Assembly (NCBI RefSeq): GCF_001866135.1
Contig: NZ_MODW01000009.1
Span: forward strand, 1 to 64,000
Source: Microbacterium sp. LCT-H2
GTDB lineage: Bacteria; Actinomycetota; Actinomycetes; Actinomycetales; Microbacteriaceae
DNA length: 64,000 nucleotides
Direction of reading: 5' to 3'
Part shown: one piece after another, positions 16,904-24,301 of the stretch
How the letters are laid out: each line of letters starts with the position of its first letter
Position numbering within the stretch: the first letter of the stretch is position 1
The notes under the pieces: generated by a model
Seen by the model: only the letters and a program-made list of their open reading frames with translations
Told to the model about the DNA's origin: nothing
Database searches by the model: none
Translations under genes and position numbers: made by a program

Positions 16904-17641
16904 ATGAGCTTCCTGACGGACTGGCACGAGTGGCATGCGGCGCGCGAGCGCTATGCGGGGTCGGAGTACGGGCCGTCCGCGCTGGAGTCGACGAACTGGC
17001 TGATCACCGAGCCCGCGGCGGTCGACGGCGTGCCCGGGCTCTGGGCCCTCACCGGGGACGGCGGCATCCGCGGCAGCGAACTCGGACCGTCGGGGTCGGT
17101 CGTCACCCTCCGCGGCACCCAGACCCTGCGTCTCGGGCGGCGGGAGCTGCGTGTGTTCGACCGCAACGGACTGCTGGCGCTCCGCGTCTGGAACCCCGCC
17201 CGTCCGCAGCGGGAGTGGTTCACGGCGATCGACGCCTACGCCCCCGACGAACGATGGCGGATCCCGGCCACGTTCGAGTCCGCGCCGGACGAGCGGATCG
17301 TCGTCACGGCGGTGGACGGCGAGGAGCGCGAGACCCCGATCGCCGGGCGCCTGCGGTTCGAGCTCGCCGGTGCCCCGCATGAGCTCACGGTCACCCGCGG
17401 CGGGAGCGGAGCGCTGAGCGCGGTCTTCGCCGATGGGACGAACGGGCTGGAGACGTACCGGTTCCGGTTCCTCCCGGTCGACGAGCCCGGTGCCGACGGG
17501 TCCGCCGTGATCGACTTCAACCGGGCGTATCTGCCGCCCTGCGCTTTCTCGGACCAGTTCATCTGTCCCCTGCCCACGCCCGGCAACCGCTACTCCACGC
17601 CGATCAGGGCCGGGGAGCGGGTGGTCGTGCTCGGCGGCTGA
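16904..17641 (+). CDS. DUF1684 domain-containing protein
   Basis: The 245-residue protein matches the DUF1684 family throughout: an N-terminal FLTDWHEWHAARERYAG segment, a middle VFDRNGLLALRVWNP strand pair, EWFTAIDAYAPDERWRIPATFE, and the conserved C-terminal DFNRAYLPPCAFSDQFICPLPTPGNR. Family function is unknown; the invariant Asp-Phe-Asn-Arg and Pro-Pro-Cys positions are all present, suggesting an intact active or binding site. No signal peptide or membrane segment is visible. It stands alone between the long repeat array and lplA. Confidence 0.85.
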   Translation: MSFLTDWHEWHAARERYAGSEYGPSALESTNWLITEPAAVDGVPGLWALTGDGGIRGSELGPSGSVVTLRGTQTLRLGRRELRVFDRNGLLALRVWNPARPQREWFTAIDAYAPDERWRIPATFESAPDERIVVTAVDGEERETPIAGRLRFELAGAPHELTVTRGGSGALSAVFADGTNGLETYRFRFLPVDEPGADGSAVIDFNRAYLPPCAFSDQFICPLPTPGNRYSTPIRAGERVVVLGG

Positions 17642-17662
17642 CCACGGCGGCAGCACGCGCCT

Positions 17663-17668
17663 TAAGCT
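17663..17668 (+). promoter_or_regulatory. -10 element of leaderless lplA transcript
   Basis: TAAGCT is followed after six bases by GTG 17675; no ribosome-binding site intervenes. Confidence 0.5.
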
Positions 17669-17674
17669 GGATCC

Positions 17675-18724
17675 GTGCACGGAGAATACAAGGTTCCTGG
17701 GGGCAAGCTCGTCGTCGTCGACCTCGAGGTCGAGAACGACCGGATCGCGCGGTTCCGGCTCGCCGGGGACTTCTTCCTCGAACCGGACTCCGCGCTCGAC
17801 GACATCAACGCGGCCGTCGAGGGACTCCCCGCCGAGTCCGACGCCACGGCCATCGCCGCTGCCGTCCGCGGCGCCCTTCCCGAGGGGGCGCAGCTGCTCG
17901 GCTTCAGCCCCGAGGCCGTGGGCACCGCCGTGCGTCGCGCGCTGGTCACCGCACCCGGATGGCGCGACTTCGACTGGGAGATCGTCCATGAGAAGGCGGT
18001 CTCGCCGCGCATGAACCTCGCCCTCGACGAGGTGCTCACCTCCCGCGTCGGCGAGGGGCGTCGGCGTCCGACGCTGCGCATCTGGGAATGGGACGAGTCG
18101 GCCGTCGTCATCGGCTCCTTCCAGTCGTACCGCAACGAGGTCGACCCCGAGGGCGCCGCGAAGCACGGCTTCGACGTCGTCCGCCGCATCTCGGGCGGCG
18201 GTGCGATGCTCATGGCCGCGGGGCAGATCATCACCTACTCGCTCTACGTGCCGGCCTCGCTCGTGGCGGGCATGACCTTCGCCGACTCCTACGCGTTCCT
18301 CGACGACTGGGTGCTGCAGGCGCTCCGGTCGCTCGGCATCGACGCCGTCTACCAGCCGCTCAACGACATCGCGAGCCCGACCGGCAAGATCGGCGGCGCC
18401 GCGCAGAAGCGCCTCGCGAACGGGGGTGTGCTGCACCACGCCACCCTCTCCTACGACATCGACGGCCAGATGATGACCGAGGTGCTGCGGATCGGCCGCG
18501 AGAAGCTCAGCGACAAGGGCACGACCTCGGCGGCCAAGCGCGTCGACCCGCTGCGGAGCCAGACCGGGCTGGAGCGCGCCGAGATCATCGAGCGCTTCAA
18601 GGACACGTTCCGCTCGCTCACCTCCGCCGAGGACGGCGGCATCACGCCGGACGAGTACGCCGATGCCCAGGCGCTGGTGGAGTCGAAGTTCTCGACCGAC
18701 GCGTGGCTGCACCGGGTTCCGTGA
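17675..18724 (+). CDS. lplA: lipoate--protein ligase A family
   Basis: The 349-residue protein fuses two parts. Residues 1-90 (KVPGGKLVVVDLEVENDRIARFRLAGDFFLEPD) correspond to the LplA C-terminal accessory domain placed N-terminally, as in several actinobacterial forms. Residues about 100-340 form the BPL/LplA catalytic domain with NLALDEVL, the RRISGGGAMLM lipoyl-AMP loop, NDIASPTGKIGGAAQKR and HHATLSYDID. It activates lipoate with ATP and attaches it to E2 or GcvH proteins. GTG 17675 is supported by a -10 hexamer six bases upstream. It is followed, with a possible GTGA overlap, by the methyltransferase frame. Confidence 0.88.
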   Translation: MHGEYKVPGGKLVVVDLEVENDRIARFRLAGDFFLEPDSALDDINAAVEGLPAESDATAIAAAVRGALPEGAQLLGFSPEAVGTAVRRALVTAPGWRDFDWEIVHEKAVSPRMNLALDEVLTSRVGEGRRRPTLRIWEWDESAVVIGSFQSYRNEVDPEGAAKHGFDVVRRISGGGAMLMAAGQIITYSLYVPASLVAGMTFADSYAFLDDWVLQALRSLGIDAVYQPLNDIASPTGKIGGAAQKRLANGGVLHHATLSYDIDGQMMTEVLRIGREKLSDKGTTSAAKRVDPLRSQTGLERAEIIERFKDTFRSLTSAEDGGITPDEYADAQALVESKFSTDAWLHRVP

Positions 18725-18728
18725 GCCG

Positions 18729-18758
18729 TTCGACAAGCTCAAGCCCTTCGACAGGCTC
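18729..18758 (+). repeat. paired TTCGACAAGCTC / TTCGACAGGCTC repeat at the lplA-methyltransferase junction
   Basis: Two 12-bp copies, TTCGACAAGCTC 18729-18740 and TTCGACAGGCTC 18747-18758, six bases apart, directly after the lplA stop. A third copy sits in the rocD 5' end. This sequence is widespread and repeated in many actinobacterial genomes (recollection, not checked). Confidence 0.65.
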
Positions 18759-18780
18759 GGGGGCCCAGGGCCTGGGGCGG

Positions 18781-19698
18781 GTGTCGGTGATCGAGGGGGA
18801 CAACCTCGCGGTCGCAGCGACTCTGCCGTCCGCATCCTTCACACTCGTCTACCTCGACCCGCCCTTCAACACCGGGCGGGTGCGGGAGCGGCAGGTGGTC
18901 ACCGCCCGCCGCACGTTCACAACTCCGGAAGAATCGGCGGATCCGGACGGGTGCAGCCCCCAACCGGCCGAAAGCGCGTCGGATCTCCTGAGTTCTGAAC
19001 ACGCGGTCGGCGAGCCCGAGGTGCGGCACGGCTTCCACGGGCACCGGTATGAGCGGGTGCGCGGCATGCTGCGCGCGTACGACGACAGCTTCGACGACTA
19101 CGGCGCCTTCCTCATGCCGCGGCTGGAAGAGGCCTGGCGGCTGCTCGCCGACGACGGCACCCTGTACCTGCACCTGGACTACCGCGAGGCGCACTACGCG
19201 AAGGTCATGCTCGACGCGGTGTTCGGCCGGGACTGCTTCCTCAACGAGCTCATCTGGGCGTACGACTACGGCGCGAAGTCCCGGCGGCGGTGGCCCACCA
19301 AGCACGACACGATCCTGGTGTACGTGAAGAACCCGCGGACGTACGTGTTCAACTCCGACGACGTCGACCGGGAGCCGTACATGGCGCCGGGCCTTGTGAC
19401 CACGGAGAAGGCCGCACGCGGCAAGCTCCCGACCGACGTGTGGTGGCACACGATCGTCCCGACCACCGGACGCGAGAAGACGGGATATCCGACGCAGAAG
19501 CCGGAGGGCGTCCTGCGGCGTATCGTGAGCGCGTCGAGCCGGCCGGGTGACCGGGTGCTCGACCTCTTCGCGGGCAGCGGCACGACCGGAGCCGTGGCTT
19601 CCGCACTCGGTCGGGAGGCGGTGCTCGTGGACGACAATCCGGAGGCGGTGCGGGTCATGGCTGCGCGCATCCCACACGCGGAGGTCCGTCTGGCCTGA
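18781..19698 (+). CDS. site-specific DNA-methyltransferase, beta class, orphan
   Basis: The 305-residue protein carries both amino-methyltransferase motifs in the beta-class order: catalytic DPPF in VYLDPPFNTG near residue 26, then the SAM-binding FAGSGTTG near residue 262. Between them lie LPTDVWWHTIVP and GYPTQKPEGVLRRIV, typical of this class, so N6-adenine or N4-cytosine methylation is expected; the recognition sequence is unknown. No restriction endonuclease gene is nearby. GTG 18781 gives VSVIEGDN, the usual N-terminus; an alternative GTG at 18721 overlapping the lplA stop would add 20 residues encoded by the TTCGAC repeat. About 28 residues after the DPPF motif derive from an in-frame palindromic element (18915-19000), which enlarges the loop between the motifs. 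Confidence 0.8.
   Translation: MSVIEGDNLAVAATLPSASFTLVYLDPPFNTGRVRERQVVTARRTFTTPEESADPDGCSPQPAESASDLLSSEHAVGEPEVRHGFHGHRYERVRGMLRAYDDSFDDYGAFLMPRLEEAWRLLADDGTLYLHLDYREAHYAKVMLDAVFGRDCFLNELIWAYDYGAKSRRRWPTKHDTILVYVKNPRTYVFNSDDVDREPYMAPGLVTTEKAARGKLPTDVWWHTIVPTTGREKTGYPTQKPEGVLRRIVSASSRPGDRVLDLFAGSGTTGAVASALGREAVLVDDNPEAVRVMAARIPHAEVRLA
18915..19000. repeat. 86-bp inverted-repeat element inserted in frame in the methyltransferase gene
   Basis: Arms GTTCACAACTCCGGA (18915-18929) and TCCTGAGTTCTGAAC (18986-19000) are complementary at 13 of 15 positions, and internal GATCCG / CGGATC segments extend the dyad. The element lies wholly inside the coding sequence, preserves the frame and encodes a polar stretch (TTPEESADPDG and onward) with no counterpart in methyltransferase motifs. 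Confidence 0.65.
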
Positions 19699-19721
19699 AC
19701 GGGACGCGCTCGGCGGAGGCG

Positions 19722-20072
19722 TCAGATCCCGATCGAGACCTTCCGGAGCGTCGCGGTCACCGTCCAGAACGTGCGCATGCCGGCGGTGAGCCGCATCACC
19801 GACCCGGGTCCGAGCTCCACCGGAGGGAGTGCGGGTGCGGTGAACGTCACGGTCGCGCGACCGGAGAGCACGACGAACACCTCGTCCTCCTCGACGTCCA
19901 CCGCGGTGCCCGGCGTCATCTCCCAGACGCCGATCTCGATGCCTCCTGCGTCGTCGAGCACCGAGTACGCCGTGGTCGGCGCGCCGTCGCGGACGTCCTC
20001 GTCGGGCAGCGGGGTGTGCGTCAGCGCGAGGCGTCCGGCGTCGACGACGGCCCCCGGGGCGAGCGCGGTCAC
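19722..20072 (-). CDS. cupin-domain protein
   Basis: A 116-residue single-domain cupin of the DUF861/Cupin_3 type: GGIEIGVWEMTPGTAVDVEEDEVFVVLSGRATVTF forms cupin motif 1 and ELGPGSVMRLTAGMRTFWTVTATLRKV motif 2. The first motif lacks the usual HxH metal pair, so a binding or structural role is as likely as catalysis. GTG 20072 overlaps the oxidase stop by four bases. Small cupins of this group often accompany PuuB-like FAD oxidases in polyamine catabolic operons, which fits the context. Confidence 0.8.
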   Translation of the reverse strand: MTALAPGAVVDAGRLALTHTPLPDEDVRDGAPTTAYSVLDDAGGIEIGVWEMTPGTAVDVEEDEVFVVLSGRATVTFTAPALPPVELGPGSVMRLTAGMRTFWTVTATLRKVSIGI

Positions 20073-21472
20073 GAGTCGAAGCCCATGCCGAGCGCGTCGA
20101 GCGTCTTCAGGAACAGGTTGCGGCGCCCTTCGTTGTGGTCGGCCTTGTCCATCGCGGCGCGGACGAGGTTGATGCCGACGGACGCGGCCGGCTCCGGCGG
20201 GAACGGGATCGGCTTCTCGCGCACCATCCGCAGCTGCGTGCGCTCGGTCTCCTCGCCGGCGAGTTTGTCGAGCATGACGTCGGCGGCGAACCGGGCGGCG
20301 CCGACCCCGAGGCCGGTGAACCCTGTGGCGTAGGCGACCCGGCCGCCGCGGGCGGTGCCGAAGAACGCGCAGAACCGGCTCGACGAGTCGATCGCGCCGG
20401 CCCAGCGGTGCGTGAAGCGGAGGCCGGCGAGCTGCGGGAAGGTGGTGAAGAAGTGCGAGGCCAGCCGCCGGTGGCTCTCCATCCGATCCTCGTAGGCGGG
20501 GCGCACCTTGCCGCCGAAGTGGTAGACCGCGTCGTAGCCGCCGAACAGGATCCGGTCGTCGGCGGTGAGGCGGTAGTAGTGGAACTGGTTGGCGCTGTCG
20601 GCGAGTCCCTGGCGGTTCCGCCAGCCGATGGACGCGAGTTGCTCCGCCGACAGCGGCTCCGTCATCAACACGTAGTCGTACACAGGCACCGTCATGAGGC
20701 GGTTGCGCTTCAGGAGCGAGGGGAACACGTTCGTCGCGAGCGCCACGGCATCGGCGGTTACCCGGCCGTGCTCCGTGACGAGGGTCACCGGGCCGGAGTC
20801 CGCGCCCTCGATCCGCCGGACGAGGCTGTGCTCGTGGATCTCCACGCCGAGCTCGACGGCCACCCGAGCGAGCTCCAGGCCCAGCTTCGCGGGGTGCACG
20901 AGGGCGCTGCCCTCCCGGTCCCACGCGCCGGCGAGGAACGTGGGGGAGTGGACCTCCGCCTGCACCGCCTCCCGGTCGAGGAAGCCCTCCTCCTCGCGCA
21001 GCCACTCGACCTGATGCGGCTCCACGGCGACCGCGAGCTGGCCCGTCCGTTCGAACTCGGCATCCATGTCGTACCGCCGCACGGTCTCGGCGATGCCGTC
21101 GAGGTTCTCGTGGCCCAGCTCCTCCAGCCGGTCGATCTCCTCGGGCCAGCGGTTCACGCCGTTCTCGTGGCCGTGGGTGAGGCTGGACTCGCAGAAGCCG
21201 CCGTTGCGCCCGGACGCCGCCCAGGCCACGCGGGACGCCTCCAGGAGGACCACCTTCCGCTCCGGATCCCGCTCCTTCGCGCGCACGGCCGTCCAGAGTC
21301 CGGTGTAGCCGCCGCCGACGACCACGAGGTCCGTGTGCACGGTGCCGCGCAGCGGCGGATGCGAGGGGCGCTCGACGTCGTCGAGCCAGAAGACCGACAG
21401 GGCCGTGTCGCGCAGGGCGTCGTCGACGACGGACTGCGGAGGACGCCGGCGTTCGAAGACCGTGGTGCCCAT
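20069..21472 (-). CDS. FAD-dependent amine oxidoreductase, PuuB/DAO-like
   Basis: The 467-residue flavoprotein belongs to the DAO family, closest in pattern to gamma-glutamylputrescine oxidase. The dinucleotide-binding motif DLVVVGGGYTGLWTA starts near residue 48, followed by VLLEASRVAWAASGRNGGFCESS, the typical covalent- or tight-FAD region, and the C-terminal GGRVAYATGFTGLGVGAARFAADVMLDKLAG. It would oxidise a (gamma-glutamyl)amine to an aldehyde, the substrate of the dehydrogenase encoded divergently at 22066. ATG 21472 follows an in-frame GTG two codons earlier; the frame runs much further upstream but overlaps the Lrp gene there. It lies 26 bp after that gene, so one operon. Confidence 0.82.
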   Translation of the reverse strand: MGTTVFERRRPPQSVVDDALRDTALSVFWLDDVERPSHPPLRGTVHTDLVVVGGGYTGLWTAVRAKERDPERKVVLLEASRVAWAASGRNGGFCESSLTHGHENGVNRWPEEIDRLEELGHENLDGIAETVRRYDMDAEFERTGQLAVAVEPHQVEWLREEEGFLDREAVQAEVHSPTFLAGAWDREGSALVHPAKLGLELARVAVELGVEIHEHSLVRRIEGADSGPVTLVTEHGRVTADAVALATNVFPSLLKRNRLMTVPVYDYVLMTEPLSAEQLASIGWRNRQGLADSANQFHYYRLTADDRILFGGYDAVYHFGGKVRPAYEDRMESHRRLASHFFTTFPQLAGLRFTHRWAGAIDSSSRFCAFFGTARGGRVAYATGFTGLGVGAARFAADVMLDKLAGEETERTQLRMVREKPIPFPPEPAASVGINLVRAAMDKADHNEGRRNLFLKTLDALGMGFDS

Positions 21473-21498
21473 GTTCACTCCGATGCGAGGGGAGCGCG

Positions 21499-21966
21499 TC
21501 AGCGCGTTCCCCAGTTGTAGAGGTCTTTGTAGAGGCCGGCGTAGAGCAGGCTCTCCGTCTGGATGATGCCGGGGATGGTGCGGATGCGGGTGGCGATGAG
21601 GTCGAGCAGATGGTCGTCGTCCTCGCACACCGCCTCGACGAGGATGTCGAACGTCCCGAGGGTGACGACGACGTACGCGAGCTCGGGGATCGCCGTGAGC
21701 TCCTCCGCGATCGCGCGGGGGTCGCCGGACACCCGGATGCCGATCATCGACATGCGGTGGAAGCCGAGTTGCAGCGGGTCGGTCACGGCGACGATCTGGA
21801 TCAGGCCCGATTCGGTCAGCCGCTGCACCCGTTGGCGGGCCGCGGCCTCGCTGAGCCCCACCTCGCGGGCGATCTCCGCGTAGGGACGTCGCCCGTCCTC
21901 CTGCAGCAGTTCGACGATGCGCTTCGAGATATCGTCGAGGGCGGGGGGAGGCGTCTTCGGACTCAT
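21499..21966 (-). CDS. Lrp/AsnC-family transcriptional regulator
   Basis: A 155-residue protein with the N-terminal HTH (LDDISKRIVELLQEDGRRPYAEIAREVGLSEAAARQRVQRLTESGLI) and C-terminal RAM/AsnC ligand-binding domain (VVVTLGTFDILVEAVCEDDDHLLDLI). It heads the oxidase-cupin operon and is divergent to the aldehyde dehydrogenase gene, so it is the likely local regulator of both, responding to an amino acid or amine. CACGAT lies six bases before its ATG, so its message is probably leaderless. Confidence 0.9.
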   Translation of the reverse strand: MSPKTPPPALDDISKRIVELLQEDGRRPYAEIAREVGLSEAAARQRVQRLTESGLIQIVAVTDPLQLGFHRMSMIGIRVSGDPRAIAEELTAIPELAYVVVTLGTFDILVEAVCEDDDHLLDLIATRIRTIPGIIQTESLLYAGLYKDLYNWGTR

Positions 21967-21972
21967 GTACCG

Positions 21973-22059
21973 ATCGTGACATTCCGATGGGCCTTGCGCA
22001 ACTGAATCCGTCGATCACTGGCCGAAAAGCTACAGATTCCGTGTCCGGATGGCTACCAT
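21973..22059. promoter_or_regulatory. divergent promoter region, Lrp gene and aldehyde dehydrogenase gene
   Basis: The 99-bp gap contains a minus-strand CACGAT (21973-21978), six bases from the Lrp ATG, and a plus-strand TACCAT (22054-22059), six bases from ATG 22066. Between them are similar segments GAATCCGT and GATTCCGT about 30 bp apart and a short TTGCGCAA dyad, candidates for Lrp/AsnC binding. Confidence 0.5.
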
Positions 22060-22065
22060 GGCGCT

Positions 22066-23514
22066 ATGTCCTCACCGTCGACGATGACCGTGCCCCTGCA
22101 GAACTTCATCGGCGGCCGCGCCGTCACGGCAGCCGGGAGCGGCCGCCTGCCCCTCATCGATCCGGTGACGGAGGAAACCTACGGCGAGATCCCGATCTCC
22201 GACCGCACCGACGTGGATGCCGCGTACGCCGCGGCCGCGGCGGCATTCCCGATCTGGAGGGACACCCCGCCGTCCGCGCGCCAGCTCGCGCTGTTCCGCA
22301 TCGCCGAGGACATGGCCGCGCGGGCCGAGGAGTTCGCCGACCTCGAATCGAAGGACACCGGCAAGCCGAGGGCGACGCTCGTCGCCGATGAGATCCTGCA
22401 GTCGGTGGACCAGCTGCGGTTCTTCGCCGGCGCCGCGCGGAGCCTCGAGGGTCGAGCCGCCGCGGAGTACCTCCCCGGGCACACCTCCTTCGTGCGCCGG
22501 GAGCCGATCGGCGTGATCGGGCAGGTGACGCCGTGGAACTACCCCCTGAACATGGCGGTGTGGAAGATCGCTCCCGCGCTCGCGGCCGGCAACGCCGTCG
22601 TGCTGAAGCCGGCGGAGTCCACGCCGCTCACCACGCTGCTGCTCGCCGAGATCGTCGCCGCGCACACCCCCGCCGGCACCCTCAACGTCGTGCTCGGCGA
22701 TCGCGAGACCGGAGCGGCCCTCGTCGAGCATCCGACGCCGCAGATGGTGGCCATCACCGGCTCGGTGCGGGCGGGCATGGCCGTGGCCCGCTCCGCGGCC
22801 GAGGACGTCAAGCGCGTGCACCTGGAGCTCGGCGGCAAGGCGCCCGCGATCGTCTTCCCTGATGCGTCGATCGAGAAGGCGGTCGATGGCATCGTCACCG
22901 GTGCCTTCTTCAACGCGGGGCAGGACTGCACCGCCGCGACCCGGGTGCTCGTGCACGCGTCGGTGCACGACGAGCTCGTCGCCGCACTGGTGGAGCGGAC
23001 CCGCACGCACGCGCGGACCGGGGCGCCGGAGGAAGAGGGTGTGCTGTACGGGCCGCTGAGCAGCGCGGCCCAGCTCGCGCAGGTGCAGGGCTTCGTCGAC
23101 CGGCTTCCCGCGCATGCGACGGTCGCGACGGGCGGGGCGCGGCAGGGCGACCGTGGCTACTTCTGGGAGGCGACCGTCGTGACCGGCGTGCAGCAGCACG
23201 ACGAGGTCGTGCAGAGGGAGATCTTCGGACCCGTGCTCACCGTCCAGGCCTTCGACACCGAGGAGGTGGCGCTCGCGATGGCGAACGACGTGCCGTACGC
23301 GCTCGCCGCGTCGGTGTGGACGCGGGATCACGCTCGCGCCATGCGCTTCTCCCGCGATCTCGACTTCGGGTGCGTGTGGATCAACACCCACATCCCATTC
23401 GTGTCGGACATGCCGCACGGCGGGTTCAAGCACTCCGGATACGGGAAGGACCTGTCGCAGTACGGCTTCGACGACTACACCCGGATCAAGCACGTGATGA
23501 GCGCGCTGGACTGA
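22066..23514 (+). CDS. gamma-aminobutyraldehyde dehydrogenase-type aldehyde dehydrogenase
   Basis: The 482-residue NAD(P)-dependent aldehyde dehydrogenase has all family landmarks: TPWNYPLNMAVWKIAPALAAGNAVVLKPAE, Glu254 in LELGGKAP, nucleophile Cys288 in AGQDCTAATR and the C-terminal PHGGFKHSGYGKDLS. The GQDC form and overall pattern fit gamma-aminobutyraldehyde dehydrogenases. With the divergent FAD oxidase it would complete a putrescine-to-GABA route. It is leaderless: TACCAT six bases before ATG. No GABA transaminase is present in the window. Confidence 0.85.
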   Translation: MSSPSTMTVPLQNFIGGRAVTAAGSGRLPLIDPVTEETYGEIPISDRTDVDAAYAAAAAAFPIWRDTPPSARQLALFRIAEDMAARAEEFADLESKDTGKPRATLVADEILQSVDQLRFFAGAARSLEGRAAAEYLPGHTSFVRREPIGVIGQVTPWNYPLNMAVWKIAPALAAGNAVVLKPAESTPLTTLLLAEIVAAHTPAGTLNVVLGDRETGAALVEHPTPQMVAITGSVRAGMAVARSAAEDVKRVHLELGGKAPAIVFPDASIEKAVDGIVTGAFFNAGQDCTAATRVLVHASVHDELVAALVERTRTHARTGAPEEEGVLYGPLSSAAQLAQVQGFVDRLPAHATVATGGARQGDRGYFWEATVVTGVQQHDEVVQREIFGPVLTVQAFDTEEVALAMANDVPYALAASVWTRDHARAMRFSRDLDFGCVWINTHIPFVSDMPHGGFKHSGYGKDLSQYGFDDYTRIKHVMSALD

Positions 23515-23526
23515 CGACGGGACCGC

Positions 23527-24054
23527 TCAGCGCGGGGTGAGGTGCTTGACGCGGCGGTGCTCCCGGAGCGTGAACTGCGGGCGCTGGTCGATCTTCGTGG
23601 CCCCGTCGAGCTCCCACCCGTGCCGGGCGTAGAAGCCGTCGGCGCGGTCGTTGCCGTCGAGGACCCAGAGGTAGGCGCGGGTGTGGCCGGCGTCGATCAT
23701 GCGCTGCTCGGCGGCGTCGAGGAGGGCGTGCCCCGCGCCCGTCGACCACGCGGTGGGATCGGCGTAGATGCCGTACAGCTCCGCATCGTCCAGTCCGTCG
23801 GGGTCGCGGCCGGAGCCGGACGAGGCCCAGCCGACGACGGTGCCGTCGCGCTCGGCCACCAGGGTTCCGAGGCTCGTGGGCAGCGGGTCGGCGAAGATGC
23901 GGCGCCACCCGTCGGCGCGCTCCGAGACGGACAGCCCGTCCAGCACCTCCTGGTCGATGAGGCCCTCGTAGGCCGCCTGCCACGACCGCACGTGCACTCT
24001 CGCCACGGCCTCGGCATCGTCGGCGACGGCGTCTCGGATCACCAGGGGCGTCAT
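23527..24054 (-). CDS. GNAT family N-acetyltransferase
   Basis: A 175-residue acetyltransferase paralogous to the one at 2895-3404. It has the N-terminal RDAVADDAEAVARVHVRSWQAAYEGL, the acetyl-CoA loop TAWSTGAGHALLDAAE near residue 110, then YLWVLDGNDRADGFYARHGWELDG. Acceptor unknown. It is convergent to the aldehyde dehydrogenase gene with only 12 bp between them. TAGAGT lies six bases before its ATG on the minus strand (24061-24066), indicating a leaderless transcript. Confidence 0.85.
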   Translation of the reverse strand: MTPLVIRDAVADDAEAVARVHVRSWQAAYEGLIDQEVLDGLSVSERADGWRRIFADPLPTSLGTLVAERDGTVVGWASSGSGRDPDGLDDAELYGIYADPTAWSTGAGHALLDAAEQRMIDAGHTRAYLWVLDGNDRADGFYARHGWELDGATKIDQRPQFTLREHRRVKHLTPR

Positions 24055-24131
24055 CCCTCCACTCTATGCACGCCCGCCGACGTCCTTCCGACACCTCCCG
24101 TCCCTTCCTCCTTCGGTCACCGGGTCACACC

Positions 24132-24200
24132 TGCACGACCTGGGTACGTCTGTGGGACCCAAACCCGTGTTCCGTCCTGCAACCGTGCCCGGGTCGTGCA
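24132..24200. repeat. TGCACGAC inverted-repeat element (family 3)
   Basis: Between the divergent GNAT and ROK genes, TGCACGACCTGGGTACG (24132-24148) and CGTGCCCGGGTCGTGCA (24184-24200) are complementary at 15 of 17 positions. The loop contains a small TGGGACCCA dyad. The same TGCACGAC...GTCGTGCA pattern, with similar flanks, is repeated at 40662-41030. The remaining gap to 24301 shows no gene. Confidence 0.65.
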
Positions 24201-24301
24201 AGCGACACAGCCGGAGAGGACGGGTCGACGGGTGCGACGCGATGTGGCAGGCTGGCGGGCACCGACTCCGCACGAGAATCGACCCTCAGAGGTTCCGCCG
24301 C

